The notes: generated from the letters alone by a model not told the origin. Shown: positions 23,552 through 36,264, counted from the first letter of the stretch. The stretch: DNA of 64,000 nucleotides from Colias croceus (GCF_905220415.1 NC_059551.1:320001-384000), one strand, 5' to 3'. Numbers and translations are program-made.

Positions 23552-23747
23552 CTAGCTGCTCCCCGCGGTTTCACCCGCATTGCTCCGCTCCTGTTGGTCT
23601 TAGCGTGATGATATATAGCCTAAGCCTTCCTCGATAAATGGGCTATCTAACAACGAAAGAATTTTTCAAATCGGACCCATAGTTCCCGAGATTAGCGCGT
23701 TCAAACAAACAAACTCTTCAGCTTTATAATATTAGAGGTAGTATAGA
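23552..23747 (-). mobile_element. Helitron-like element, Hel-A family
   Basis: CTAG at 23552-23555 is followed by CTGCTCCCCGCGGTTTCACC. The opposite end is AATATTAGAGGTAGTATAGA with a small GAGGTA insertion. Confidence 0.75.
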
Positions 23748-23897
23748 TTAGTAATTGCATCCGTATAGCTATCTTACTTTACAGTTAGAATCTCAGAAAA
23801 GTCTTCCCGTCTCTCTGAGAAACGGTAACTACAGTAGCTAACTGGTTTGTAGCTGTACCTAGATTTCAGGCTTATCTTATAACTCTATGATTTGTTA

Positions 23898-24168
23898 ACC
23901 GACTTCAAAAAAAAAGGAGGAGGTTATCAATTCGGCCGGTATATATATATATTTTTTTTTTATGTATGTACACCGATTACTCCGAGGTTTCTGAACCGAT
24001 TTACGTGATTCTATTTTTGTTCGATGCGGGATGATGTCGAATTGATCCCATAAAAATTTTATTCGGATAGGCCCAGTAGTTTTTATTTTATGAGCATTTT
24101 TGTCTGTAGGTATTTGTAAATTTTGCAAGTGCAAGTTTGAAGTCGGTTGTTTTTAACGCAGTTATCAC
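23898..24168 (+). mobile_element. TE-N element, short copy
   Basis: It starts AACCGACTTCAAAAAAAAAG and ends TTTGAAGTCGGTTGTTTTTA, ACGCAGTTA. The body (TACACCGATTACTCCGAGGT, TTCGATGCGGGATGATGTCG) matches 14.05-14.22 kb. An AT microsatellite lies at about 23939-23951. Here the simple right end is visible without the palindrome of the other copy. Confidence 0.75.
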
Positions 24169-24206
24169 TTGTATTATGTGTATAGAGGTGTATTTTCCAT
24201 TACACA

Positions 24207-24400
24207 ATGATTTTAAACTATTGCATAGCTTCTATCGCGGGCCTTGAGCGCGGGGACCGAATCGAGAAATTCCGTAACGAAAAAACCTCACGCTCCCCTC
24301 TCCGACGAGCGGAGGTGTGGCTTGAAGGCATAGCATGCAATAGCTTTACCGCGGCAGTCCCCGAGTGCCACACGTCGTTTTTTTTTTAATTCCATAGGTT
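24207..24400. repeat. GC-rich block ending in a T tract, probable dispersed repeat
   Basis: CTATCGCGGGCCTTGAGCGC to CGAGTGCCACACGTCG is followed by a run of T. Its sharp edges and T tail suggest a repeat insertion rather than an exon. A 60-codon open frame spans it but has no known domain. Confidence 0.4.
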
Positions 24401-25493
24401 CCGACTAGTGTCGCCAGCATTAGGTCATAATATTATGTATGTACCTATTGTATAATATAGTACACATAACACAGTAATAAAATAAAGTGGACACTATGAA
24501 TCTATGATATATAAAAGAGCTAGATACGTTACCCGCTCTCTATTTTGGCAAGAAAAAACTCAGGTAAGTGCCCGAGTTTCACTTAGTCACGCACCATTCA
24601 GCGTCGTGGCTGGACGTTCTTTTTATATTTTAATCGGCAGTTGTTATTACGAAGTACATGAGTGAGACATGTATTATGTCTCGTGCGTGAGAGTGAAAGA
24701 GAGAACAACTGTATTGGTGATAATGCGTTAGTAAGTAGGTATGTATTAATTACGCTGTTTTTTAGTGCAATGATGTTGGCGTATGCCGCGTCTACTAGTA
24801 TAATAGGTCATTGCTATGAATGACTTATTATTAAAGTAATGTATTTTAAAATTTATATGTATTTTACCTATTTTACTGACCATATCGTTGTTTAAATAGT
24901 AACATCTTGGACTACAGATTCTTAAGATTACACTAGTTAGAATTTGTCGCCAAAACTCTTTCAAAAGAACATCCATTCTACAGATTACTGTACAGAATAC
25001 TGTATTATATGGCTTTCATTAGTTTGTTTATACAGTGAAAACTCGATGGAAACCTCCGCTAGCTATTAATAATAATCAACCATAATATAAGCACTTAATC
25101 ACTTGTTGTTCGTCCATGTTCCACGAATTTCTCTGTTGACAATGTTGTTTTGACAACAAAGTTCATTAACAGACTAATCTGTTTGGAGCATGTGATTTTC
25201 TGAAAATTGTTTTTGTATACTTTACATAGTTTACATGGCGGATCGTCAAAATATTTGAACAGGCCAGCCTACAAAAGATAAGCATGAGTAATAAGATTTT
25301 GCACGTTTATCAAACTTTGTGCTCGATTTCAATGAATATCAGTTAGAAACTTTAATTGGTTATAATATTGTCGAGAGAGAGAATATAGTAAAGATAAATA
25401 TTACTAAAGATATTTGAATGCGAACATTTTTTAACTCCAAATTTTGCACATTTTTCTGAAAGTAATATATGTGAGTTTTCAGAATATAGAGTA
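24401..25493. other. AT-rich, gene-free stretch
   Basis: No coding or repeat feature was recognised apart from a short purine-rich AGAGAGAGAA run near 25375. Confidence 0.4.
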
Positions 25494-25662
25494 CTAGCGG
25501 TCCGCCCCGGCTTCGCCCGTGGTACATATTAACGTTTTCTCTACATAAGAACCATCCTCGTACTTCAAGGAATATAATAAAAAAAGAATTATCGAAATCG
25601 GTTCAGCCGTTCTCGAGTTATGGAATTACAACGAAAAGTGGCATTGATTTTTATATATTAGA
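25494..25662 (-). mobile_element. Helitron-like element, Hel-D family, complete ends
   Basis: CTAG at 25494-25497 is followed by CGGTCCGCCCCGGCTTCGCC. The other end is TTATATATTAGA, giving TC...CTAG on the minus strand. Confidence 0.8.
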
Positions 25663-25726
25663 TAATATTATCCCATTCCATTACTGAATCCTCTAAAGGT
25701 CTTGCCTATTTTTAATTCACTAATCA

Positions 25727-25934
25727 TCACTACATAATATAAAACAAAGTCGCTTTCTCTGTCCCTATTTCCCTATGTAGGGACATACAAAGGGTTGTAT
25801 GCTTAAATCTTTAAAACTACGCAACGGATTTTGATGCGGTTTTTTTAATAGATAGATTGATTCAAGAGGAAGGTTTTAGTATATAATTAATTAGATTCTA
25901 GACAAAGTGGGCGAAGCCTCGGGCGGTAAACTAT
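25727..25934 (+). mobile_element. Helitron-like element, Hel-B family
   Basis: It starts TCACTACATAATATAAAACA and ends GGTAAACTAT, where CTAG is mutated to CTAT. It carries an internal 25-bp expansion around CCCTATGTAGGGACATACAA. Confidence 0.75.
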
Positions 25935-26335
25935 ATATTTATCATATTATATAGTTCTATATATTTATCAAGTGTATTTTGTGGTAATATCAACCTATTA
26001 CATATTTTACCTCTTAGGTATTAATATAAGTGCTGATTAACTGGCTACAAATTCGAGGCAAATCAGTGCTGACCCGAAAAAAACCCTGTGTAAGCAGATT
26101 TTTACTTCATGTTACATCTTATCTATGCGATAATCAAAGTCATAGTTTACTATACAAATATTATCACGGCTAAAAACATGAGTTTTACAGCTATCTGTCA
26201 CAACATTTTGAAGAAAATGAAAATTTGCAAAGTTAAAGGCGTGGTGTTTGCTTAGTGATAGCATTGATAACGGTGACATTGGTGACAGTCAACGACACTG
26301 TAACAAATGCATAATCGAAGTTTTGAAGTGAAACT
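25935..26335. other. AT-rich stretch without recognised feature
   Basis: Only a local GGTGACATTGGTGACAG direct repeat (about 26271-26287) is visible. Confidence 0.4.
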
Positions 26336-26339
26336 TCTT

Positions 26340-26490
26340 TAGACGCATTGAGAGTAAAATTTCAAGGTCGCGCCATGGCAATACCGTCACGTCATGGAGT
26401 AAGGCGACGATTTTGGTTGAATCTTGCCAATATGTTTCACTTCTGACACGTTTGCTCGACACACACGCCCTTTTTTACAATTATTAAGGT
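26340..26490 (+). repeat. TE-R dispersed repeat, copy 1
   Basis: AATTTCAAGGTCGCGCCATG, TCATGGAGTAAGGCGACGAT, CTTGCCAATATGTTTCAC and CGACACACACGCCCTTTTTT recur in reverse orientation at 28.85 and 46.2 kb. No coding capacity is seen and the class is unknown. Confidence 0.6.
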
Positions 26491-27045
26491 TTCTACGTCA
26501 ACCTTTATTGTGCAATTTGTTGGTATCAAAAGGTATTTAACCTGTTCATTGTGTAACAGTCATTAACATCGGAATTAGTAAAGTCATTGAAGTCGCCTGT
26601 GTTTAATCAATAATCAAATCTTTTCAATCTAATAACAATTATTATCAAACTTCATAATAAATAGGTTTGATTTCAAGTACAAAAACAAAATTGAAGCTAC
26701 AATTTAAATAAGGTTTCTTCTCTCGAATGGTAGTTTAATGTAAGTTTCCATGTGCTTATTTATATACGAAAGTAAAATGCATTTATCTGTTTTATAATTT
26801 TCATAGTAAATTATTTTATCATTCAGGGAAGAGCATTATGCAATGTTCAATGAATAATAGCATATATAACTACATAAAAGAGTCATTATTTTTCTTTGTG
26901 TAAGTAAGTATAACCCCAAGTAAGTATATCCCCCGAATAATCATCCCATAGTAATATTTCCAATCCCAAATTAAATTATGATTGCTACTTTGATGTTCCT
27001 CAATAATCTTCTATAAACGTGCCTTCAACAAGTTTGTATATTATT
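26491..27045. other. AT-rich stretch without recognised feature
   Basis: No gene or repeat was recognised. Confidence 0.4.
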
Positions 27046-27046
27046 A

Positions 27047-27410
27047 AAAAAACCGGTCAAGTGCGAGTCGGACGCGCACGAAGGGTTCCGTACCATCATT
27101 TATAATAAAAAATCGCGTTTGTTGTAGGTATACTAATTTGAATTTTTGAGTCTGTTTCAGTTGTTATATAAATTCATGAGAGTAAAAAACACGTTTATTG
27201 TATGGGGTAATATATAGTTTTTTAATTTTTAGTATTTGTTGTTATAGCGGCATCGTTTGGGAAAATTTTAGTTTTCTAGCTATCACGCCTTATGAGATAC
27301 CTGGGATACCTGAGATACCTGGAAATTTATAGCCTGGAGACAGACAGACAGACAGCAGAGGCTTAGTAATAGGGTCCCGTTTTACCCTTTCGGTACGGAA
27401 CCCTAAAAAT
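27047..27410 (+). mobile_element. TE-G element, short copy
   Basis: It starts AAACCGGTCAAGTGCGAGTC and ends CGGTACGGAACCCTAAAAA. A three-fold GGATACCTGAG-like repeat (27294-27322) and a CAGACAGACAGACAG run precede the 3' end. Confidence 0.7.
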
Positions 27411-27779
27411 AGGGAGGTAAGGTAGAAATGTTGTTAAGGGGCTACGAAAAACTTCAATTGTATCACCCTCTGTTTAATATACAGCCTTCGTGCCTTTTTA
27501 TTTTTATCAATATTTAATAGATTCGCTTTCGTTTATTGCGCTCTAATTTAACGTTTTAACGAATTCTTGGAGGGGAAATTAAGAAGCTCTCAATCTGAGT
27601 GCTATTCTCTTCACTGCTATATTTTGATTTTCTCACTTTTAGGGAATATTTGGAGGATTTAATTTTAATTGGATGTAATTGTAATTTTAATTGTAGATAC
27701 CTTTTGTATTATTAAAGTTAATAAATGTGAAAGTTCTATATCAAAATATAATGTGCAAGACGATACTTAATTATCATAA
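27411..27779. other. AT-rich stretch without recognised feature
   Basis: No gene or repeat was recognised. Confidence 0.4.
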
Positions 27780-27956
27780 TCCATACTAATATTATAAATG
27801 CGAAAGTATCTCTGTCTGTCTGTTACTCAATCACGCCTAAACTACTGAACCAATTTGCATGAAATTTGGTATAGAGATATTTTGATACCCAAGAAAGGAA
27901 AGGCTACCTTTTATTGCGAAATATGTACCACGGGCGAAGCCGGGGCGGACCACTAG
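27780..27956 (+). mobile_element. Chimeric Helitron-like element (Hel-C 5' half, Hel-D 3' end)
   Basis: The 5' half is Hel-C (TCCATACTAATATTATAAAT, ATTTGCATGAAATTTGGTAT). After about 27905 it switches to the Hel-D end (ATGTACCACGGGCGAAGCCG, GGACCACTAG plus T). Template switching or 3'-end exchange, known for Helitrons, would explain it. Confidence 0.7.
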
Positions 27957-28840
27957 TATGTAAATAAATATATATAAGTATATAAATACCTATACATTAA
28001 CATCATCTTTTTCTAATCCTCTTTTCTACCGAAGTTCTTACCCAACCTTTTTGTAAGCGAACTGTGCGTAATTTTAGAAAATCGTTCCTGTCAATTAATA
28101 TGACAAAGAAAGTGAAGAAATAAAATGCACAAAGTGTTTTATTTGAGACAATACGTAAGTAATCACAAACACCAGCCCGATGTTCTAGCTGCGACAGCGG
28201 AAATTATCCTGTGTTGCTTTTTTAGATCGCGCAGTTGGCAGGAATAGGCTAAGAGATGACCTAAGTTTTTAGTGTTTAAAATGAATACTCCAAAGTAATA
28301 GTAGGATAGTGTTGTAGGTACTCTATTATAGATGGGGATAAATAGATATAGGTTAGACAGTTTACGCGGGTAGGTATACTTATGGAGTAGATAAATTGTA
28401 ATAAATTCGGAAAGCTTTTTTATATTTTGAACAAAATGTTATTTTAACGATAATTGATAATAGTTAAGATAAAATAGTTTGAGATAAATGTAGGCAATAG
28501 GTATGTTACCATTTACATTTTACTTTATCGTTAAATGAATTTGGAATGACAGTGATAGAATTAAAAGCGCACTATATTCCCGCATTCTAAACAATTATTC
28601 CAAAACCAAATGAATAAATTGGAACATAAGATTTGTCCAGCAGCTCTTAGCCCACACAAGGGTAGTCGCCAGGGTAAGTGACGGTATTTGCATTTTTACG
28701 TCTTAATTAAGCGAAGGGTGCTGAGACCAGGGTCGTTATGGGCCAAGGCGGGTTCCGCTGACAGCCCTTATTAGAGTTCCTTGAACACATATTTATGCAG
28801 TTTTTTTCTCTAGTAGTCTAGTGTTACATTATTTTTTGAA
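27957..28840. other. AT-rich, gene-free stretch
   Basis: No coding region was recognised. Around 28640-28770 the composition is more balanced (GGCCAAGGCGGGTTCCGCTG), without an open frame I can identify. Confidence 0.4.
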
Positions 28841-28844
28841 GGCG

Positions 28845-28935
28845 GAGGAAAGAGCGTCTAAAGTGAAACTTCTATGGCAAGATCCGAAGATACTAAAATA
28901 GTCTCCTTACTCAATGACGTGACGCCCTGAAGCTA
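28845..28935 (-). repeat. TE-R dispersed repeat, copy 2 (partial)
   Basis: GTGAAACTTCTATGGCAAGA and CTTACTCAATGACGTGACGC are the reverse complement of the core of the other TE-R copies. Confidence 0.55.
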
Positions 28936-29377
28936 ATAGTTCCTTCTTTCTTTTATCTTTCTAAACAATATTAAAAAATATATTTTTATGTGTTTTGTAC
29001 AACAAATGTTCTTTAATAATGTATAGAAAATAATATCATAAACGTCACACCCCATTACTCTTGAGAAGCTATAAAACCGTCTTTAATGTGACTTTAGAGA
29101 TGAAATGGGATCTTTTATGATGTCTATTTTAATTTGTGGGTTCCGTAGATGTTAATTATTATGAACAGGCTTCATAAAATTTAATATGAATATAATTATG
29201 AACTTAATATGAACGTCGAATTCAGTTTTTACGATATTTTATTTTAAATTACCACAAAAAATATTTAAGTAAGAAATAATAATTTATTTCAAATAGCAAT
29301 GTGTACCTACTTTCAGATATTATATTAAGTATATTATAGGTAGGAAGTAATTTTCATGGTTTTTTCCACTACATTAC

Positions 29378-29567
29378 AACTACATAGTATAAAAATAAGT
29401 TTCGGTCGCTGTATGTGATATGTCCATCCTTTTTGTATGCTTAAATCTGTAAAACTACGCAACTGATTTTGATGCGGTTTTTATAGATAGAGTAGCTTGT
29501 GGAAGATTGCAATATACAAATTGTAACGGTTTAGCCGAAGCGAGCGAAGACGCGTGCGGAAAACTAC
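29378..29567 (+). mobile_element. Helitron-like element, Hel-B family, diverged
   Basis: CTACATAGTATAAAAATAAG and AAACTACGCAACTGATTTTG are present. The hairpin region is degraded and CTAG has become CTAC. Confidence 0.6.
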
Positions 29568-29617
29568 ATAATTATTATGAAAAAGAATGTTCAAAACACG
29601 GAATTACCCTGTGGTAA

Positions 29618-29687
29618 AAAAAGACAAGGCCATGAATAACGTAAAGGGACTGTTCCCTTTACGTTATTCATGGCCTTGTCTTTTTTG
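29618..29687. repeat. Perfect 33-bp inverted repeat with 4-bp loop
   Basis: The left arm AAAAAAGACAAGGCCATGAA plus TAACGTAAAGGGA pairs without mismatch to the right arm. It is a long, tight hairpin lying alone in AT-rich DNA. It has no recognisable transposon duplication at its ends. Confidence 0.85.
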
Positions 29688-29699
29688 TCTTTACAACAT

Positions 29700-32600
29700 T
29701 TCTCGGCAGAACCCTAAAAATATTTTTATTTCCCATGAACTAATTTAGCATAGCAACACATGTGTTACACTCGTAGTTATAAATCAGGATAAGTCGTTAA
29801 CCATACTGTGATTTTGTACTGTTCATAGGCCTCTAAATTTAAATAGGTTTTCATAGAGCAAAATATCAATTAAGATGTCAATACTGCTATAATATTATAT
29901 TTTCAGAAGAATTTATGTTACTAACTGATTCATTTTAATTATTTTTCTTTATTTACAGCTTTTTGGCTTTTCATTGCTTGCGTTATTTCGCTTATACTAA
30001 AAAATGCAGAAAATACAGTCGTGAGTATTAAAACAATTTATTTTAAATATAACTAAGAAAGCGCAGAGAGCACCTAATTATGTGACGAAATAATTTCATA
30101 TTTCAACTCCACCGAAATTATCCTAATATGCGAGGCTTTTCGTATTTTATCCATCCCATCGGCAATTTAAATGTTAGCTTAATATGAGACAAGCATCAAA
30201 TTCCGTGTCCCGTTTCAGGCACAGAATTATAGAATAACGAGCAACTACGGGCAAAATAATTGGCTTATAAAGAGGGCATTTTCTTTCATATACTTGTAAA
30301 ATTTTCTTCAAATTTTTTTCGAGAAACCAGGAAAGTACCGAGAATTCGCTCTTATAACTCTGACCCACTTTAATAGTACAATAAACTCTTGTTATTTTAT
30401 TTTTACGTTCAATATTTCAAAAGACAATCCATCAAGCGCTTTATCTTCACAGATAACTAACGATTTTCATTTATCTTTAAACAATATGCTGTAATAACAA
30501 TTTTATAATATTGAAAGATAATAATCAACATAAGTAACGAATGATCAAGGAAAATCTCCCCAGTGCAGTGCCGGGAAGCTGTCAAATGGAATATTTTTCA
30601 GTATTCACCACTGTCAAAGCGAATTCACCCCATTTTATAATTTTGTTACAATCCTAACAATGGCTCAGTCAATTTGGTTTGATTTTGGTTTGGATAAAGG
30701 AAACTGTTTTGAATATTAAACGTTGTAAATTTATAGGGAATTTTTTATCAAATGAAACTGGCACAAAGGTTTTAATAAAGTCTTCATTTTATAAATAAAA
30801 AAATACATAATACCGAAACATATAACATAAAATCTAAGTGATTATTTATGTACTTATTAAGGACGCTATACACAGCTGTTATAACAACAATATTTATTCA
30901 AGTTACATAAGAATACGCCCATACATCGATACTTAATAATTGCAAAAAAAAACTCTACATTATCTATAAACTCTATAATATCTCCATACAATTTTATAAT
31001 AAGATACACAACATTATTAAATTATTGAATAAATCCTTTGTTCACTAAATATATGCCTTAGTAAATACATAGTTCAACGCTACTAATACAGGGTAGTTAA
31101 AAAACGTTCTAGGCAAATAACAAACACATTGGTCAATCCAAATTTAAAGTATTTTTATAGTCATAGATAAGCTATAATCATAGACACTCATCAAATGATC
31201 TTACTGTTCACAATTTAAATCTATCATAATCAATGATGTAACTTTGTGTCCAGTGTTTACTCATTAAACACGTGATTGTTGTAAAGTGAGATAATACCAA
31301 GTGCAAACATTTATCTTAAAACTTACGAAACTCCGTATTAATATTATCGTTATTTCGTGAGCGAGTTGGGCCTGTACTCCACTTCAAAGCTGATATAATA
31401 TTTTATAATACGTGAAGGAAAAACTTTGAATTTAAAGAATATCAATATACAGAGGAGTGCATAAAAAAATAGATGTAATATAAGTACTATACTATGCAAT
31501 ATGCATACACATCTTTTAACTTTTGCTCAAAGTTATGGTCGATTTTCGACCACAGGGCGACCATACACGATTATGAAAAGGTATAAATAATAACAGTAAA
31601 GTAAAACAATGTCTTTTAAACTATGCATCACTCATACTTTATGAACTAGATGATGTTCTTGAACTAGGTTAAATATGTGTTGTTCTTAAAAACCAAGTTA
31701 TTTTGGCCTAAAATTGTTGGAATTTCCAAGTGTATTAAAATCAATGTTTTAATAAATAGTATCGTATAGCATATCTACCACTACAGAATAAGGCTATGAT
31801 AATGTCAAAAGGTAAGTTTAGCTAAAGGTTGACAGTTTCCGCCGCATCACGACTCCTCCGGCCGCGGCGCCAGCTATCGGCTTTCGCAACCGCATGACTA
31901 ATTGTTTAGCTTTTTGATAATTACGTCATTTTAAATATCGAATTAATGGAGCTAGTTAGGTAATCCTACCCTATTTACATTTTATATCATCTTCGTTACA
32001 AAACGATAAAATATTAAAACGATAACTGGTACATTTATATGCTTGATTTAGAAATTTCGAAAGAGATCCGTAATTACAGAAGTATGAGATCGACGCGACT
32101 ATTTTTGCTGGTTATCGCGATCATATCGATCTTAGATTCGTTCGTTATTAAGTTAATTGAAATGACAAATATTGTGTAAAGTTTTCATGCAATTTCATCC
32201 CACAAATAAAAAATAATGATTACAATAAATATTCTTCCCCACATCGAATATTTTGTTTAACACAAAAGAAACAAGAATAACTATTACTCATACATGATAC
32301 TTGCAGTCAGTTTATCAGTAAACAAGTTATTATTCTATTTCGGTCCTTCAACATGTGCTGAAACAAAACTGAAACACATCTTCATCACGTGATTACATCG
32401 CTCTTTAGACCCCCTATCCACTTGACAACATCAACCTAAACACAACCTTATTGTAACAACTTAAAGTTCAATTTAAAAACAATTAACCGATCTATTTGTA
32501 GATCAGCTAATAAGAGTAATGGTTAATTAACTGAAATAAGTTCAAGCTAAATTGAAATTTATTGTTCTGTGATAGAGTTAATTTTTCTTGTTAAATTAGT

Positions 32601-34457
32601 GCCGTTTGTTGTGGACAATGATGGTAGTGCGTTAACAAGTGCATACTTATAAGTGTTCGTTTATCTACATAATAGACATACATACAATATAACTCAAGAA
32701 CGGTTTTACTTTTCTTAATAATTTTTAGTTTTTTCATTGTTGTATTTAATGTCTCTTATTCGATTAGAATCATAGCATGAAAAAAAATTTCATCACGAGG
32801 CGGGATTCGATTCGTATTTTTGCCCAGATTCATAACTACTTGCAAAAAAAATCATGGCGAAGTCGGGAAAAGTAGCCAGTTTATATACTTATTTAGCCCA
32901 TAAAAATAGCCCATAAAATGAAACAACACAGATATTATGTAAAAGTGAGACAGTCAGTTTATTATTTTTCAATATCTAAACAAAAACAATTCTAAAGATA
33001 AACAAAGATTACGTGAACTAGTAGATAAATAAATAATTTTTATCGAGAACAGATTGCTAGTTTGATAATATTATTAAATGATAAAAGTAATTTTTATATG
33101 GTGATAGTAAAATTTTTCAAACACCACCTAGGTATATATCTCGATGCCTAGGTACTTTAGATTTGTATGACCGTATGGATTATTGTATATCACCATTTTC
33201 ATACACAGTTCTACAGTAATTAATAAAATTATCTTTTAATTTAATTAGATAACAGCGATACTAGAAGCATTAAATGTAATAAATTAAAGCATTATCTATA
33301 GATTCAAACTCAGTGATAAAAAAAATTGCAAAGTCAGATGTTTAAAATAATTTCATCAAATATTTAAGACTCGATGGAAATCATGCATCAATATTGTAAA
33401 ATGTCACAATTTATTGTAAATAAAGAAATATACACATTATTAACTTAAGGCCGTGTACGCGGTCCGTGCGCTGTTTGGCTCAAATATGTGATTTTTCAAA
33501 CCAGATTGTCCATCAACCACTTATCTTACAAACATATGAATTACTAATAATTTTAGGGAATTTTATTGTCTATATAGTTAGTTAAGAGTTTTTTTCAATT
33601 AATACAGTATTTGTGAATACCATCAAGATAACTGAGCCGATGATTACTTGATTTCACTTTTAGTGTCAATTTCGAAGCTAAAAATATCTGAAATTGCTGA
33701 CAGATCTAACACACATTTTTTTTAACTAACTGCAAAAATCCTTATTAAAATAGTTAGTTAAAAGATTTTTTTAATTTGGACTCCTAACTTACGAAATTAA
33801 AATCCGAACAATGTGAATTTTTTTAGAAATTATACTCGACAAAATGATTATTTTCACCAAGATATTTGACTTAGTTGAATATAATTTATACATATTGCAA
33901 TAAAAGAACGTATTACTTATAAGATAAAATTTAAAAAATCAACTAAGGTACCTCTATTATTTTTCTACAATTTTTTTTAAAGTACTATAAAACACTGCGC
34001 GCGACCCGATTAAAATCAGTCGGCAGCGAGCCTTCCCAGAGAGAGGACATGTTGCTCGGCGCTCTCCTGTGGACCTATGCTGTTCATAGTAAAAGGATAG
34101 CGCAAGCCGCGATCTATCGTAATAGATCGCGGAGATTTTGACTTGCGTTAAATTGAATAAGCGCTCTTAAAGAAAATTATTACAAGAAGCAAAGAGAATT
34201 TTGTTACACATTTAAAAAGCCCTGTTACGTGTAAATTGTCCATAAAGCTTATTTAAGCTTACAACTATGTACCAATCACCGAAACAATACATAATAATTA
34301 TAATATTGATAAGGAGCAGACACAATTATACGAGACAAGTGCTGATAACGTATCTGTCTAGAAATAGCCCACAAGTGGACGCACGTGTCTCTGGGTTGGG
34401 AAAATATTGTGTGTTTCTATTCATATGAAGCCTGATAAAGTTGTACTTTATATGAAA
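29700..34457. other. Repeat-poor AT-rich stretch, no gene called
   Basis: In 4.7 kb I recognise no Helitron, TE-G, TE-N or LINE piece, unlike the rest of the window. Low repeat density can mark UTRs, introns or constrained regulatory DNA. GC-rich islands occur at 31850-31900 (CTCCGGCCGCGGCGCCAGCT), 33450-33475 (GGCCGTGTACGCGGTCCGTG) and 33990-34140. Near 31803 ATGTCAAAAG is followed by the perfect donor-like GTAAGT. I cannot build a gene model from this. Confidence 0.4.
34108..34134. repeat. Short perfect hairpin
   Basis: CCGCGATCTAT and ATAGATCGCGG pair around CGTA. It lies at the edge of a GC-richer block starting near 33990. Confidence 0.7.
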
Positions 34458-34650
34458 CTAGCTTACCGCCCGCGGCTTAGCCCGCTTTGTCTTAAACCTA
34501 ATAAATTATTTACTATAACCTTCCACTCGAATCTCTCTTATCTATTAAAAAAACCTCATCAAAATCCCTTGTGTAGTTTTAAAGATTTAAGCGTACAAAG
34601 GGACATAGGGACAGAAAAAGCGACTTTGTTTTATACTACCTATGTAGTGA
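34458..34650 (-). mobile_element. Helitron-like element, Hel-B family
   Basis: CTAG at 34458-34461 is followed by CTTACCGCCCGCGGCTTAGC, and the minus-strand start is TCACTACATAGGTAGTATAA. The 82-codon open frame over it (34407-34655) is a shadow. Confidence 0.75.
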
Positions 34651-35239
34651 AGTGAAGTTGAAGCCTTTTGGTAAAGTGGCTGCACGTGTGACTGCACGCA
34701 CAAATTATTCGTCAGTTGTCGTTGGACGAATAAAATATGTATAATAATTTCTCATTTATGTATACTAAATGTTCTAGTTTTAGATAAGGTTATTGAAACA
34801 AGTACCTTTTTTTCTCCCAAATAAAAACATTTTATCAAGAGAAAGACAATGCATCTGTCCCAAACAAGGGTCATAACTCATAAGATAAGACAACATATAA
34901 AATAGCAGTATTTAAACAAAATACCTGAATAATTGATACTATAATGACACATGTCAGCAATACAATTGACATTTCATACCGCACATGTATTTAAATGTCA
35001 TACATTCCCTCGTACATCAATTAACAGTAATTATTCTTTTAAATAAAGAGGAGTGTAGAGAATATTGTTTAAGCTTCACGAAACCATATCATCGAATCAA
35101 AAAAAGTCTAGTCTACCACAATCTTTACTATATACATTTTCGGTTTTACTCACAACAATAAAAGTCATAAACCTTTAAGAAATAATTACTTAAACAAGAA
35201 ACTCATCATTACAATCTTAATATCTTAATATATCTTAAT
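34651..35239. other. AT-rich stretch without recognised feature
   Basis: No gene or repeat was recognised. Confidence 0.4.
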
Positions 35240-35467
35240 ATATAATATACATATTATAAAGGCGAAAGTTTGTAAGTATGGATGTATGGATGTTTGTTAC
35301 TCTTTCACGTAAAAACTACTGAACCGATTACAATGAAATTTAGCACACATATAGAGGGTAACTTGGATTAACACATAGGATAGTTTTTATCCCGGAAATC
35401 CCACGGGAACGGGAACTATGCGGGTTTTTCTTTGAAAACGCGGGCGAAGCCGCAGGCGGAAAGCTAG
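35240..35467 (+). mobile_element. Helitron-like element, Hel-C family
   Basis: ATATTATAAAGGCGAAAGTT starts the conserved part. The end is GCGGGCGAAGCCGCAGGCGG, AAAGCTAG before T. Confidence 0.75.
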
Positions 35468-35828
35468 TTAACTAATAAATATTAAATAGCCAGTCGTTAC
35501 TCGTATTATTTAATCGAAGAAAAATGAGTTGAATATTTATGTCCCTTCAAATGTCTTCCAAAGCTTAATGAAGCTTACAAAATTAAACCCCCATTAATTA
35601 CTGCCTGTATACAAAGCCGAGACAAAATGGCGACCAATTTATCAACATCAGAATGACGCGGTTACTTTATAATAATCCTTCTAAAGTTTGCTGGAACACG
35701 AGTGACGCCGCGCGAGACAGTTAGTCATCTTACACACAAACAACTTACTTCAAAGAGATTCTGTTGTAATACAGTTAAATCATTTTGTAAATTATATAAT
35801 TACAAATTCTACTGAACTTTACAGTGCA

Positions 35829-36026
35829 TTTACACCAAACGAGCAAATGCTCCTTCTAGCCCCACTATGACCAATTATTCAGTGTAAAATTTCGATGTTC
35901 TGAGTGCGTTCGAAAAGATACAATGCAATGTTCTAAAACTAAACAACACTGAATACGAGTTTTCGTTAACACTAAAAGACCACGAAAGAATGCTCTTGCT
36001 CGAGCTCTATGTTCGTTTGATGTAAA
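35829..36026. mobile_element. Short inverted-repeat element (MITE-like), diverged
   Basis: TTTACACCAAACGAGCA at the left end pairs with TGTTCGTTTGATGTAAA at the right end with two mismatches. No convincing target duplication is visible, so the superfamily is unknown. Confidence 0.45.
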
Positions 36027-36067
36027 TATACACCGTTACAGATTTGGCGAATACTTTTATAAACATA

Positions 36068-36264
36068 CTAGCTGTTCCCCGCGGTTTCACCCGCATTGCT
36101 CAGCTCCTGTTGGTCTTAGCGTGATGATATATAGCCTATCCTTCCTTGATAAATGGGCTATCTAACACCGAAAGAATTTTTCAAATTGGACCAGTAGTTC
36201 CCGAGATTAGCGCGTTCAAACAAACAAACAAACAAACTCTTCAGCTTTATAATATTAGTATAGA
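36068..36264 (-). mobile_element. Helitron-like element, Hel-A family
   Basis: CTAG at 36068-36071 is followed by CTGTTCCCCGCGGTTTCACC. The other end is TATAATATTAGTATAGA. A CAAA run is expanded to CAAACAAACAAACAAAC near 36218-36236. Confidence 0.8.

Noticed and set aside
31826..31905. Minus-strand 25-codon tail rich in Ala, Gly and Arg, as a possible last coding exon
   Set aside because: There is no pyrimidine tract before the AG, the frame is very short, and the plus strand gives an equally open reading. Kept only as part of the repeat-poor island.
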